From Agroathelia rolfsii (Eukaryota > Basidiomycota > Agaricomycetes > Amylocorticiales > Amylocorticiaceae), in assembly GCA_018343915.1 (NCBI GenBank), contig JABRWF010000008.1, positions 1,922,001 to 1,986,000 of the forward strand: a stretch of 64,000 bases of DNA. The letters run 5' to 3'. Positions 1 to 12,500 of the stretch are shown piece by piece; position 1 is the stretch's first letter; the number at the start of each line of letters is the position of its first letter. A model generated the notes under the pieces. That model searched no databases. It saw only the letters and a list, made by a program, of their open reading frames with translations, and was not told where the DNA came from. A program made the position numbers and the translations under genes.

Positions 1-1967
1 CAAAAACGTTTATCCCACACCCCAACGTTCTCGCCGGCCTTGCTTCCAAACTTCTCTTGAAGGACCTCAAACCTCGACCTGTATTCATCCCACCCAACAT
101 ACGCTCCACACATCCTCCTCTTTCCTACAAACGCCGCGCGGCCGTGCAAAACACGATGGTTGTCCATCAGAAGAGCTGTTCCAGGTTTAAGCTGGACCCA
201 ATACTCCAACTCTTTACTCGTCAGCAACTCATTCCAGCGTCTCGCAGCATCATACCAGGCAGAGGTTAGATGCCCTGGTACGACGCGCAAAGCCGCGCGG
301 TCATGGTTATTCCACCGCACGTGGACAAGTTCGCCGAAATCCGTGCTGGCGGTAGCGCTCTCGCTGATTCCATCAGCAGACGCGGGCGTGGTGGACTTGG
401 GCGCGTATTCGAGCGTGGGGCGTGCCACCTTGGGCATGTAGAGCTCTGTCGGCTCGCCCGCGGCGTACCCGACGATGGGCGTCGTGGCTAACATACGGTG
501 CGATTCGGGGTGGCGCTCTTTGAGGTGAGCGGCGACGTTGAAGCCGTCCACGAGGAGAGAATCGCCGCCTGTGCCGTCATGTGATAAGAGATGGAAGAGT
601 TGGAGGCCAGCGGGATCCGTCTAAATGAGAGTAGGGGTTATATACGTCAACTGGGCAAGAAATGAAGATGCGTACAAAGTATGTGTTGTCGGTGTGAGCA
701 GTTAGGGCCAGGGTTGTGTAGGCAGTATCACCTTTGGCCAGGTCAGATGTGAAATCCCAGAAGGTGCCATCTAATAAAGCAGATTCAGAAAAGGAAATCC
801 TTCGCTCATTCAGTAAAACGTGGACGAACATTGGGTTTCTCGGATAAAGCCTATCCGTTTGACCAGTTTCTCGGTGGCCTCGGGTGTCGGTGGAACATTG
901 TTCACGAAGCTGAAGCCGAATTGATTCTAGGATAAAGAGCTCCGTCCGGAGATGTACTTTAACTTGTGGAGTGTTGAGATACGTACGACATTATGTAGCC
1001 ATTTCCAGACACCCTTGTCGCCACTCATGACTTCTTCGTAATCCACCTGTGGTGGCGAATGCGCAACTTTGGCGCCCCATAATGTTTTCCTGCATAAAAA
1101 TCGCAAGTATGAGCGTCGTTTCAGTGAAACGAGTGTTGTAAAGTAATGAATGAAGGAGACGAACTCTGGCTCGGATATCTCTCCCGTATGACGCAAAGGG
1201 GGATTATACGCATTCGTCAAAAGCCATTCCCATGGATATGTGCTAGAATGTCCGTCGGGCCCTTGAACGATGATACAACCTCATCAGCACAATCGAAAAG
1301 AAAAAGTCTTTGACTCATGGTGAAATTCCATACATGTGATTGTTAGACCGTTTTCGTCACCTTTTATCTCTTTCGGCTTGATGTTCGGGTCTATCTAAGC
1401 GGAAATCAAGTCAGCCGAGTTGTGTAATATGTTTGAATGAATGATACGCCGTGCTCCGTACATTGTAGGTGTCCACAAGGCGCTGTTTTGTCACAGGATG
1501 AAAGCACTCGGAGCAGCGGCAATGATCGCGGAGCCAAAGTCCATCACTTTAAACAGACGCCCAACGAGATACATGAGTTTCCAGTGTCCTTCAAGTCATG
1601 GAAGATAATAGAGAAATACATACAAATGAGATCCTCGCAGTTTTTCGTGCGTAGCATCACGAACAAATACACCGGAATCGATCAAAAAGCAAGTTGGATA
1701 TTGATGAGCGGTATTGTCGGATATACTATAGCAGCGGCGAGAAGAGCTAAAGAGTCTGGAGGCAGAAGAGGGTGATACACCATGATTGCCAGCCAGTCTG
1801 AGTGAGCTGGGGTTTGAGAGCGACCCAGATGCCAGTGATGTCTGAAGAGTGTTCGTTAAACGTCTCGATGGATTAGCGATTGTCAGTGTGCCGAATTGGC
1901 GGGAAGGAGAAGGCCTAATTATCCTTGCAGTAGCACTCAGGCTTGTGCAGCAGTTCTTTGCTATCAT
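1..1967 (-). CDS. Trimethyllysine dioxygenase (carnitine biosynthesis), 3' end cut by window edge
   Basis: Predicted 2-oxoglutarate/Fe(II) dioxygenase hydroxylating N6-trimethyllysine, the first step of carnitine synthesis. Read on the minus strand, exons give a zinc-binding-type N-terminal segment (WLRDHCRCSECFHP), then IRETQYGTFWDFTSDLA, AHTDNTYFTDPAGLQLFH with the metal-binding HTD, and the C-terminal DNHRVLHGRAAF with the distal His; these match the TauD/TMLHE family in order. About eight short introns are needed, for example the one separating IRETQ from the YGTFWDF segment. The start at 1967 gives an Arg/Ser-rich, acid-poor leader of about 80 residues, as expected for mitochondrial import; a further in-frame Met lies at 2072. 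Only the last few codons are missing at position 1. Gamma-butyrobetaine dioxygenase is the alternative, but the motif spelling fits TMLHE better. Confidence 0.85.
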
Positions 1968-3109
1968 CGCCAAATGCACTTGTTCTAGATGACTGACTGT
2001 GGAGTCGTTCAAGCTCAAGTCAGCGGAATCATCTTTTGGCTCTGGAGTCCTGGGGACTGAGACATCAGACAATCAGTTGTTTGTTGTCTTGCGTTATTAA
2101 GTAGTGCTACTGCCGACTTGTCAATGGGCTTGTGAAAGCACCAGTGAAGCACAATGATAATCGTGGTTGTGTTCGCAGATGCACGCAATCTGACTCTAAC
2201 TCGGGCTATTGAATTGGGTGGGAAGTTGTATATACTCAAAACTCATTGAAATTGGCAATCAAGCTGCCGTCTAGGAGATACTTATTTCGAGTCGTCGTTA
2301 TTTAATATTCTCTCTTTATTACCGATGCTTGGTAGTATTCCTTATCTATTTGCATGATGTGGGCGATGAGCTGAAGAGGAGATTATAATTTTGTATAGGC
2401 CTTGAAATACCTGTATTGGCTTTCGAAACCAACTTTAATACTATACGTGTTTGTTCTCATTCACTTTGGTACTGTACATGTATAGTTTCTGTCACATGAC
2501 TTTCCTCGGAAGTATCCGTTTTCCCTTCACCGTACGAATTTGTAAATACGAGCAGTTTAGTTGTTATCTTACAGCTGAAGTGCGTTGTTTGATATCAATA
2601 TCTGCCCATTTTATCTCAGTAAAATATTATAGGAGCTACTTCCTAGAGTTGTTATCTTACAGCTGAAGTTAAAATATTTTACTATAAATTTTACAACTTC
2701 TGCGTTCGATCTCGTGACCAACGGCCATAAACTGTGGCGCTGGGCCACGGGATCAAGCGAGAAAAAAGAAACGCAAAGTACTAGATCTGAAGGAAGCAGC
2801 AGTACACACGAACCGACCATCTTACATGCATTTTCCAAGTAATTCTGCCTTCTTCTGTGACTGTAAGAGTAATGCACCGTTACAGCACGTGATGAACCAT
2901 TCGAAGCAAACACCCCATGAGTTTATCGAACAAACATGTATGAGTCTGACACTAGCCTGATGTGACCTTCTTCAACTTGTATTTGTCTGATTACATAGCT
3001 GGTGCATCTTGCTTCTAGAATACGAGCTTCATCCAGACATTATCGATAAGAGAATTTATAAAAATGAAGCGCTCTCACAGCACAATGAGCTCCTCAGACG
3101 CCGATAGGT
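1968..3109. other. Intergenic region between divergent genes
   Basis: AT-rich, with no ORF resembling a protein family. It separates the divergent dioxygenase and kinase genes and presumably holds both promoters. A short motif reading tgttatcttacagctgaag occurs twice near 2560 and 2648, about 90 nt apart. Confidence 0.5.
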
Positions 3110-5960
3110 ATGTCTACACCACTGGCAGACGTTCTGCCAACACAAGCCCATCATGTGTACACGCCATTGAAGACCCGTACTACCACCAGTGCCCTCGATA
3201 ATATCAAGACAACTGTTGCCCATGTCGATACCCTTGTCCGTCAAGAGCTTGCAACTTCCGTGTACATTCATGTGCCACAACTTTTCGAAAACCTGTGCGA
3301 TGCTCGGCCAGCACTTGTCAACCAAGTCTTGAACATGCTACCTGATAATATCTTCAATCATGCTCAGAAGGAGTGGGTAGGGATCAAACGTCGTCCGCAG
3401 GTTGAAGCAGACCTGTACTCAGGATTCATCAATACCACAAATGCCATTCACGAGCTTCTCTGGGAGAACATCGACTCAGGTTGGCTGGAAGACGATGAAA
3501 AGGACGCTCTCATGGCCATAAGAGGACAATGGCTGTCTGAAGCTGACCGCACACCTACACGCTTTTACTACGAGAAAAAGGCAGCAAAGATGAAGCCAGA
3601 TTTTGTCTTTGTGAACACTCCCCCCAGTGCTACTCCCACAGCAGCAAATATGAATGAGAGGCAGGATGACGCTACGACAGATGATGACACATTACTTATC
3701 GATGATGATGATGATGCCGCAACCGATGAAGACCTGTTATCCGCCGAAGATGACGAAGACGATTCAAGCTATAGCTTTGTTCAGCCTCAGGTTGACTCCC
3801 TGGCGGACGCCACCGCAGACGAAACAGACATCAATCAGTCGGCCATTAAACTGTCGTGGCTACGCATTTTGCACCCTGGCGAGGCCAAAAGGGCTGACTG
3901 TGTAGAATCGGCGCTGCTGCAGCTCGCGCGTTATCAGCGTCAGGTCTTTCGCGAGTGCTACGACCGGCGTTTTGTACTAGGCTTCACGCTGACGGGCAAG
4001 TTCGTCACTCTTTACTTGGCCGATAGAGAAGGAGTACTTGGGACGGTACCCATTGATATACACAAGGTAAACTTGCCCATAGGCTTGCTTCACCATTAGC
4101 TCAAACATCTTCCAGGACTACAAGAAGTTCGTGGCATTTGTAGTCAGCCTCGCGATCATGAAGCCTTCAGACAGGGGATTCGATCCCACGATGCTTGCCT
4201 TGCTCAAGGAGAATCCAACTGGCGAACCTGTCACTTCGTTCAGACTTGATGCAGCTGTCAAACCCCATGACTTCCGGTGGGTGATTTCAATGCCGAAGCG
4301 CAATGCAGATGGCACAATGAGTACCACCGAGACGGAGTCATTTGTGTTGTTCGAAGAGATTAACCTGAATCGTGGCGAGGCAGTTCGTGGAAGAGCGACG
4401 CGGATTTGGAGAGCATGGAACAAGTCGGAAATGGATCATGAAGAAGGCCAGAGAAAGGTATGGGGATTTCTCTATGCTTTACTCATCTGTAGCACCTCAT
4501 GAACAATTTGATTTTGCAGATTTATATCGTCAAAGACAGCTGGATAGACAGACGTCGTGTGCTGGAGGGTGAGCTGTATGCAACAATAGGGGACGTGGAA
4601 GGCGTGGCACAGATGCACTCGTACGGCATCGTCCAGAGTACAGGGCAAGAAGATTCGACGGTGAACATCCGAAAGGGGCTTACGCCCAAGTCGCGGCCTG
4701 TTCACATTGATGTCACTCAGACTACTGTCAAGATTGTGAACATGAATGATGATGCGAAGAGGAAGCGGAAGAGGAAGGGGAACCAAGATCAGATGAACCC
4801 ACACTCGCCTAATAAAGGCGGTCTTAAGACCTACCTCGATAACCTCCCTGAAATCAATCAACATGCAAAGTATCACGAGCCCCAGGAGCGCGTTCATGTT
4901 CGCTTGGTAATGAACACGTATGGATGGCTTGCAAGACATGCTGCCTCGTTGAAAGAGCTTGTTGGCGCTTTTCGAGGTGCGATTAAAGGTGAGTTGTTTG
5001 TGATTCCATCGTCATGAGGTTTTGTGGACGATTCTGAACTCGAAGGGCACAGGACACAAGAATGCATATGAGCGCGGTGTGCTGCATCGTGATATCAGTC
5101 CCCAGAACATCCTCATCACCAAAGGCTTTGGGGGTGCCCTCATTGATTTTGACAATGCAATCATGCACAAAACGCATAAAGCCATAGCCACCGATCCGAT
5201 ATCGGTATGTATTGCTTTTGAGTCCCATAATGGTTACCAATCCTCATACATATATATATTCAATCCGATGACTCAGGGCACCCTGCCGTTCATGTCAGGT
5301 GAAATCATTAGAAGGGGTCATCATTTTCCCAATGCCTCTCATAGATTGCCACCAAAGCACGGCGTTCAGCATGACATGGAGGCATTTTTCTGGAGCCTTA
5401 CTTGGATCGCGATGTCAAGGGCAGAACCGGGAACTCGGCGTAAAGAGTTCCGTTGGCACAAAGAGGAAGCAGAGGAAGCAGAGGAATTCCGAATGCTATT
5501 CCGAGAGCTATTCGAGGACAATGTAAGGACTATGGGTACCAGGAAATTATTGATGATTGAGTCTCGGGCACAATATATATTGCTGATCAACACTACTATC
5601 TCGCCGTGGTGCAAGCCTCTCCTGAATCTCCTCCTTACGTTTCACAAGCTCCTATCCACCGCGTATGAATCAAAAGACTTCTCAGGATTGCATGCCAAGG
5701 TCTATCAACTGTTTGACAAAGAATTCCACAAGCTACCCAAGATCGATGAGGGCTACGCCACAGGATATCGGAACGTTATGGCTAGCAGGAGCGTTGCCAT
5801 TCCAAAGACGCAGCCATCGCCGCTCGCTCAGATCACCGAAGACCCGGCAGTAGGAGGTGAAGATAAAGCACCTATACCTGCTCCTCAGATCCCGAAGTGG
5901 TATATGGAGAATGAGACGAGCCCGACACCCGTCTCTAAACGGCTGAAACGTTCGAGTTGA
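3110..5960 (+). CDS. FunK1-type fungal protein kinase
   Basis: Exons 3110-4066, 4116-4457, 4520-4988, 5053-5204 and 5277-5960 join in phase to an 867-residue protein. The C-terminal half has the FunK1 kinase core: the catalytic loop VLHRDISPQNILIT, a DFD metal-binding motif (ALIDFDNA), GTLPFMSGEI in the activation-segment region and HDMEAFFWSLTWIAMS further on. The N-terminal half carries an acidic Asp-rich stretch (around 3690-3770) and the conserved FunK1 segments before the catalytic loop. A basic KRKRKRKG patch near 4755 and the terminal SKRLKRSS look like nuclear signals. An upstream ATG at 3064 is in another frame and would need an extra intron. Function is inferred only as a Ser/Thr kinase of a family expanded in Agaricomycetes. 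A degraded partial copy lies at 15843. Confidence 0.88.
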
Positions 5961-6399
5961 AGCACAAAAGAGTGGAATCGATAGAAGTCTTTTAATATAT
6001 CAGCTTTGATACCTGTGGTATTGTATTACTGTGCCATTAATGGACTGGTATTTTGGATGAAAAATGTCAGTTGTGCTTAGAAGAGATCGTAATACATATC
6101 ACTAGCACGGGCAAATAGTCAGCCAATACCGCCTTGTCAGTGACTTGTCCGTCCTGAGTCCCGTCTTTGTTACAAGAAAACATTATAATATGCCAACCTA
6201 AATGTAATCCTTGAGCTCGAATGTTCAATGCTGAACCGTTGACAAGACTTAAACTTGTTCATAGATTTCGATCCTATGAACTTGTATAGTAAAAAATGAA
6301 ACGACATAGTGTGGGCTTTATTACCAGTCTAGTGCATGCCAGTGATCTATCTACGCACATTGGCTACGTCGCTAAGCAATCAAAACACACACGGGTCTT
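5961..6399. other. Intergenic, AT-rich
   Basis: Downstream region of the kinase gene. I see no coding or repeat structure here. Confidence 0.5.
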
Positions 6400-7050
6400 T
6401 TTTGTTTGGAGGTCCAACTGGTGACTTATATGCAAGTCCACGGAAAAAGAAATTGTACACGTTAAACTGTTTTCATACCAGGTAAGGGAAAAATCATGAC
6501 GGAATGATGATAGCCAAATTGACCAATCTCCTGGGAATGGAAGCAAAAAACAAAACAACCAGGCAACAAGCAAAGATGTTTAATAGTTTCCGTGCCAAAT
6601 GAGAGGGGAAGAGAGTAGAATAGTAATCTATGGGTCATTGACAATTGATAGCGACAGCAAGTATTGTCGGATGCTCTGGTATACGCCTGCTCGCTCGCTT
6701 TCTTCTTCTTCTTAATAATTCAAGCGGTGACCGCTCAAGACTCGACTCGCGGTGCTGCTTGAGGAGCCTGTCGAATGGCTCCTTCTTGCCAACAGACATC
6801 TGGCCGGTGTGGATCGCGGTGTGATAGACACGCAGGAGCGAATCGACGTCGTCAATAAACTGCCTGTGAACGTCGGCGATCTCCTTGCTCTTCGTCGTGG
6901 TGCCCTTGATCTGCTCGTTAGTTAGCGTCAGGCCAAGGTGCTCCATACGCAACTTGACGGCGTTCCAGCCAGTGAGACGGTGCCCAATCTAGACGTAGCA
7001 CGTGAGGCCAAAATATTTTGGCTTAGAAAGACGCTATAAACTCTTAGCGT
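6400..7050 (-). pseudogene. 5'-truncated homocitrate synthase pseudogene
   Basis: On the minus strand the sequence matches the last part of the intact homocitrate synthase at 17121-18655. It reads [20 protein letters not shown], then [20 protein letters not shown] and [16 protein letters not shown]. Similarity continues about 280 nt into the 3' flank (shared tracts such as gtttaacgtgtacaatt), so a transcribed-like 3' end was copied too. Homology fades upstream near 7050. The codon equal to the intact TCG of YVSIGHR is TAG here, and the natural stop is lost. The copy is therefore non-functional. Because the matching part of the parent is a single exon, intron content cannot tell a DNA duplication from a retrocopy. 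Confidence 0.88.
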
Positions 7051-9567
7051 GTGTCTCGTCCAATTCCAAAAAAAGTTCTGCATGATCATGCTTGAATGAT
7101 AAGATATAAATGTAGTTGCAAAGTACTTGTAGCCTGCAAGGTACCTAGCTTACACTGGTACTGTAGTACACATATCCATCTTTGGCATTACTTGATGGGC
7201 AGAGAGTAGCGGTAGCAGTGGATGGGGGGAAAGCGCAAAGCGCTTTTCAAGCCACGGCCAGATAGAAACCTGTGAGAAGAAAGCCGAGCAGCGTTTCCCA
7301 AAAGTGTAGGGGTGCATCAATGCATCGTGCGAGCATCAACCCCCATAAGATCTAGAAGATGTAATCCCTAGATGGTGGTTGTTACTAGCCTACTACAGTT
7401 CTGAGGCAGCCATGGCATCGTCTCAATGCATATCAAAATAGGGTATGAATTAGTGCATAGTTATGATACCCTTTCGCAGAGCACAAAATAAATCGCAGCA
7501 AGGCACAGATTGCACAGGCACAGGCAACGAAACGGCAATTCAGCCATATTATAACATACTAGGCATATGTTCAGCGGCACCAAATCCCAGGAATAAATAC
7601 ATAGGGAGAAAACGGCAATGTAGCCTTGGTAGAAATACCAGGTGCATGCTCAGGTAGCAGCAAAAGCCCAGTAATAAATGCATGGGCAGGAAAGGCAAGT
7701 ATAGCCATGGTATGGAATACCATGGGCACGAGCCTGAGAAAAGTATGGGAATGTAGCCATGGTAGTATCAATACCAGGTGCAACAACAGCAGTAGCAGCA
7801 GTACCTAGATTTGGGCACAGAGAAAGGCATCACAAATGGCTCATCATACAGAGTAAATCTTCAAGTATATTTGTTAAAATACGACGAGCGACGACGATGA
7901 GCAGCGGTCGACACAAAGTATTGTATTCCGCTTGTCTACTTGTACATCGTTGTACGTAGTCAAACGGATAGTAAACAAGAATGTAAACTACCGTAAATAT
8001 AAAGGCAGAATCATGTGACCCGGCACATGGATCATATATTCTAACAATATTCTGGTATTTTGAGCTCTAGGCGTGAATGCATTGAAATAGCGGATGTCTT
8101 CCCGCAGGATTTGGGCATGTTCTATCCGTTTGTCATCTATCGCGGGGCTTAAATTCTTATAATGGTTAGATGATGTGTTGTATTCGCGTGGGCGGATTTT
8201 TTATCCTATCCAGCTAGTTTTCCATCCGATCACATCTATCTATTAAGTCACGTGGATAAAAAAAATGCAAAGGTCATACAGCTAAATACTTTCGAGCTCA
8301 GGTGTAAGCCATATTCTGAGTCCGGCATCTCGGCATTCCACCGATAGACGACGATAGACAATGGTTAATGCCTGAGGGAAGATACCCAGTGAGAGCCAAA
8401 GGCGATGCTGGCGTTTCCAGAAAGAGTGACGTGTGACGTGTGTGAGAAAAGCGAGCCAGCCAGTCACAAAATAAAAGCAAGATAATATTCCGCTTGTCCT
8501 TGTACTTGGACGCGGTGCGCGGATAAACGAATGAAGTAACTACAAAAATCCGTAGCTACATACTACAGTCACGGAGAGCATGACTGTGACTCCGTCACAC
8601 CTATCGAGGCATGGATTGCCCACTCTAACAACGTGAGCCTTGACGCGCATTGCCAAAGATACCGCTTAATGCCGTCGTGCCTCCTTCAGCAGAAAGCACA
8701 ACATTTTTCTTCTGAAAACCCCAGAATGCAAGTGTGACGAAAGACCAACCAGGTGACGCCTTCCAAGTTTGGCGGTCGGATGACATAAGTGACGTCACTG
8801 GTTTCCCTTGGACGAATCCCGATGTTCACTGACGCTCAGCCTGTCGGTGGCACTTATTTTGTGGGGAAACATCTATGCAACTAGATCACAGTACTCATGG
8901 TGCACAAGACCTTAATAGAAAAAAAAGAACCGCCAAGAGGTATGAATGCATTGCAGAATACAACATCAATTGTACAGTCAAAATCCTCCGGCTCGTACAG
9001 ACCAGCCGGCAGCTGAGTGAGTGTTAGGTCACCGTTGGTTAGTTGTCGCTAGAACTTAAACCTGTCTGCACAGCTTATGATGTCAGTTCTGGGCTTCTCA
9101 ATATGATGGCTCCACATAACTCTGGTCATCTATCGTCTCTTCGCTTGCTATAATCAACAATCCGTCAATCGTGTAGCTCACGGGTCTCCCTTCGTTTGAT
9201 TAATGGCATTGTCGAGACGTTCTGAAGACATACAATTCAGAGGTCTCAGCCTCCCCCATCTATGGTCTTCCCGTTATTTTGGTCACGGTGTGGTCCTTTG
9301 CTTTGCAGGCGCATACTTCTGTAGGTCCGAAAATATCTTATCATATATGTGGAAGGGTAAGCTTGCGCATCTGAAGGGTATACTATACCATCAAAAAAAG
9401 TGGACTACGCATAGCACCGACTATGTCCATCAACTTCTAAGCATCAGGCATCAAGTTCTCCTGTCGCGCCTAGTGTACCACATGTTTGACCAAAACCTAT
9501 AAAGCACTACCCACCCCCACCCCCCACCGGTTCATTTGAGCCCATCACATTCGGCTCCCATACCTCC
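7051..9567. other. Intergenic region with no recognisable gene
   Basis: About 2.5 kb, AT-rich, with only short ORFs of no known family. It contains the tandem repeat at 7500-7790 and, at the right end, the promoter of the NLR gene. Confidence 0.5.
7500..7790 (+). repeat. Diverged tandem repeat, unit about 80-90 bp
   Basis: Three to four degenerate copies share the order: aataaat-cat-ggg-ag-aaa-ggcaa, then tagcc-tggta, then aataccaggtgca. The clearest pair starts near 7589 and 7671, with partial copies near 7528 and 7748. There is no coding potential I can support. Confidence 0.6.
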
Positions 9568-12500
9568 ATGCAGTCAACTCCCAACGCTCAAAAGTTTGGT
9601 TTGCGCATCTCAAGTACGAGCAAGCAGTTTAATTCACATATCTCGAGCCACGGTTCTGACTGTTTACACAAACGCACAGACATATCTTGCAGCGGCCTTC
9701 CTCGTGTGGGGATACTGCTGAAGCGCCCTGGATCATTTTTCCTAAAGGCGAATATCGCAGGGGTCACCAGACGGACATATATAGCTGAGCGTTCCAATAA
9801 CCCCTCATGGGAAGACCCGCTGAGTTTGTCAGTTTATGAATCCTTATACTCCACGTTTTGGAGCTCATCACCCCGACAGCGACCTCGAAGGAGATAGCCA
9901 ACTCACAATCCAAGTTATCGACCAACACCGGCCTGGCAAACCAAAGCTAATCGGGGAGCTGATGTCTTCGATTGAGATCGCTGGAGACTTCCAAGATACC
10001 AAAAGTAGGGCCTGGTTATTCTGGTTGATTCCTAAACTCCTCATTGATAGTGCTCTCGTACAGCGTTTCCAGAGCAACCTCTCATCCGCAGAGCGAAGAA
10101 CAATCAGAGGGCTGGTACGGTCAGTTTTACGCTCACACGTCTGAACTACCTCGATGCGTCGACATCGGTGCGCGCACAAACGCAGCTGGCAGGTGCAAGT
10201 GCCGGTCAGATTGAGGGGGAGGCAAAGACGGAAGGTATGGTGGGAGGTTTATCCGAGGCGGACACAAAAATCGAAAAGGCTGCAAAGGTCATCGATATTT
10301 GGAAGCTGCTGCTGGATAAAGTAGAGATAGTGGTCCGGATTGGAAATGAGATAGCCGAGGTAGGCTATGACTTGACTACTGTTTCTATATATATATACAT
10401 TTTACTCAAGTTAATTGACATTCACTCTAGATTCATCCCTACGCTCAAATGGTCTGGTCGGTATTGTCGCCTGCACTAAAGGTGCGTGTTCGAATACATA
10501 AAAGAGTTACATCGTCTGATGATGAGTTACAGGCTATCAAGGGACAAAAGGAAAGAGACGAGATGATTTTAAGACTCGTTGATGCTATGAACGATGCATA
10601 TGATTTCGTGGACCTCACAAAACCCTTACGAGCCGAGGACCTCGGCAACGCTCGCAAGGAAATCATCAAGAAAATGCTTCAACAGACGTACGACTGCGCA
10701 TGGTTTATTCGTGATTACACCTCCCGCGGATTCTGTTAGTTCCCCTTCCTTAGAGCATTTGGCCAATTTACTGATAATATGAAAGTCGGTCGCGCCTTGG
10801 ATGGTATTACGAGTAGCCATGACTCGATCGTGCAACAGTACATCGATACGTTCGGAAAACTCAAGATGTGCTTCCAGGATGGAAGTTCGGTGGAGATTGA
10901 GATCACCATTCGTCGAACACTAGTCATGGTGCAGGAAATTCGTAAGAAGGTTGTTTCAAACTAGTACATAGCCTGTTCTCATGGAATCTAGATGACGATC
11001 AAATACTCAACGATATGCCGTATGCCACGGCTCAACGTCTCGCCAAGGGGTGCTTACCGGGGACGCGCGAGAGGATATTGGAAGAGGTGCTTGAATGGAT
11101 CCATCGTCCTTCTATACCTTCCGAAGAGCCTGAGCCTTGCGTTTACTGGCTTCATGGCGTCGCCGGCTGCGGAAAATCGGCTATCGCGTCTACTATTGCT
11201 CACCGATTTGAGAACATGCAGCGCTGCGCTTGGTACTTCTTCAACGCCTCCAAACAAACTAAATCAGGGCCGGAAAAGATGTTCAGCACGCTTTCACGCA
11301 CACTGGCGGACATGGACGCCAAATGGCGAGACTCTCTAGTGAAGATCATAAAACCATCGCGACGACTGCAGACGACTCTAAACGTGAAGGAACAATTTGA
11401 GAATTTCATGTTGAAGCCGGCGACAGAGTTCAAACCCATGGGACCCATCCTGATTGTCATCGATGCACTAGACGAGAGCGGCTCAAAACAGGATCGTGTA
11501 AAACTTCTGCAGGTTCTAACCCAACTTGGCGAGCTTGGTAGTTCTGGTCACTTCCGATTCCTCATCACATCACGTCCTGAAGACGACATACAAAAGACAT
11601 TCGAAAACAAGCCTTGGGTCATTTGTAAAAACCTTAGCGACACCGACGTGTCCTCGATAGACAGCGATATCCATCTCTACGTTGACGGCCAACTCTCTCA
11701 AGAACCCGAGTTATCGGAGAAATTTGGCAAACAGCCGGTAGATCTCGTTGTCTCTCGCGCAGGGCGTTTGTTTCAGTGGGCCTTTGTTGCGTGCAGCTAC
11801 ATCAGAGGTGTCGGAGAGTCTGGTGTAGATCCTGTAGAGCGCTACATCTATCTTCGCGATGATCCCAAGGATACCCGGTTGGATACGCTCGACGAGCTAT
11901 ACACGAAAGTACTGAAAGGACTGTACGGAACTGGCGAGAGAAACGACAAGATCATGCGATTCCGCAAAGTTCTCGGGAGAATCCTCTCCGCACGAGAGCC
12001 GTTGTCGTTGGATGCACTCACAGAACTGCGGTCAGAGGACGAAGGCGAGCGAGAAATCGAACGGATTCTATGTTCTCTTGGCTCGCTTCTGAAGGGTGTT
12101 GGCCATCACGACCGCCAGGAACCGGTCCAACCGCTCCATGCATCATTTATCGACTTTCTCACTGATCCCGACCGAAGCGAAGATTTTCACGTCAAAGCCA
12201 GGTCAGAAGATGCGGTCTTGGCTCAATCATCGTTGCGAATCATGAATAAGCATCTACAATTCAACATATGCGATCTAGAAACATCCTACGTGCGAAATCA
12301 AGACGTCAAGGACATGGCAAGTCGAGTCCGACGACACATCCCGGAACACCTTTCGTACGCATGCCGATACTTCGCGGAACATCTCAGCGGTCGCGAAGAT
12401 AACGAGGAAGTGGTCGAATCCATCCGTGAATTCTTGTGGAAAAAGCTTCTTTTCTGGTTTGAAGTCTTGGGCTTGTTGAGAAACATCTCACAAGCAATGA

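Noticed and set aside
10992..11339. 115-codon ORF overlapping the NACHT domain start
   Set aside because: It is a shadow frame; the NACHT frame is fixed by Walker A/B and by splice phase.
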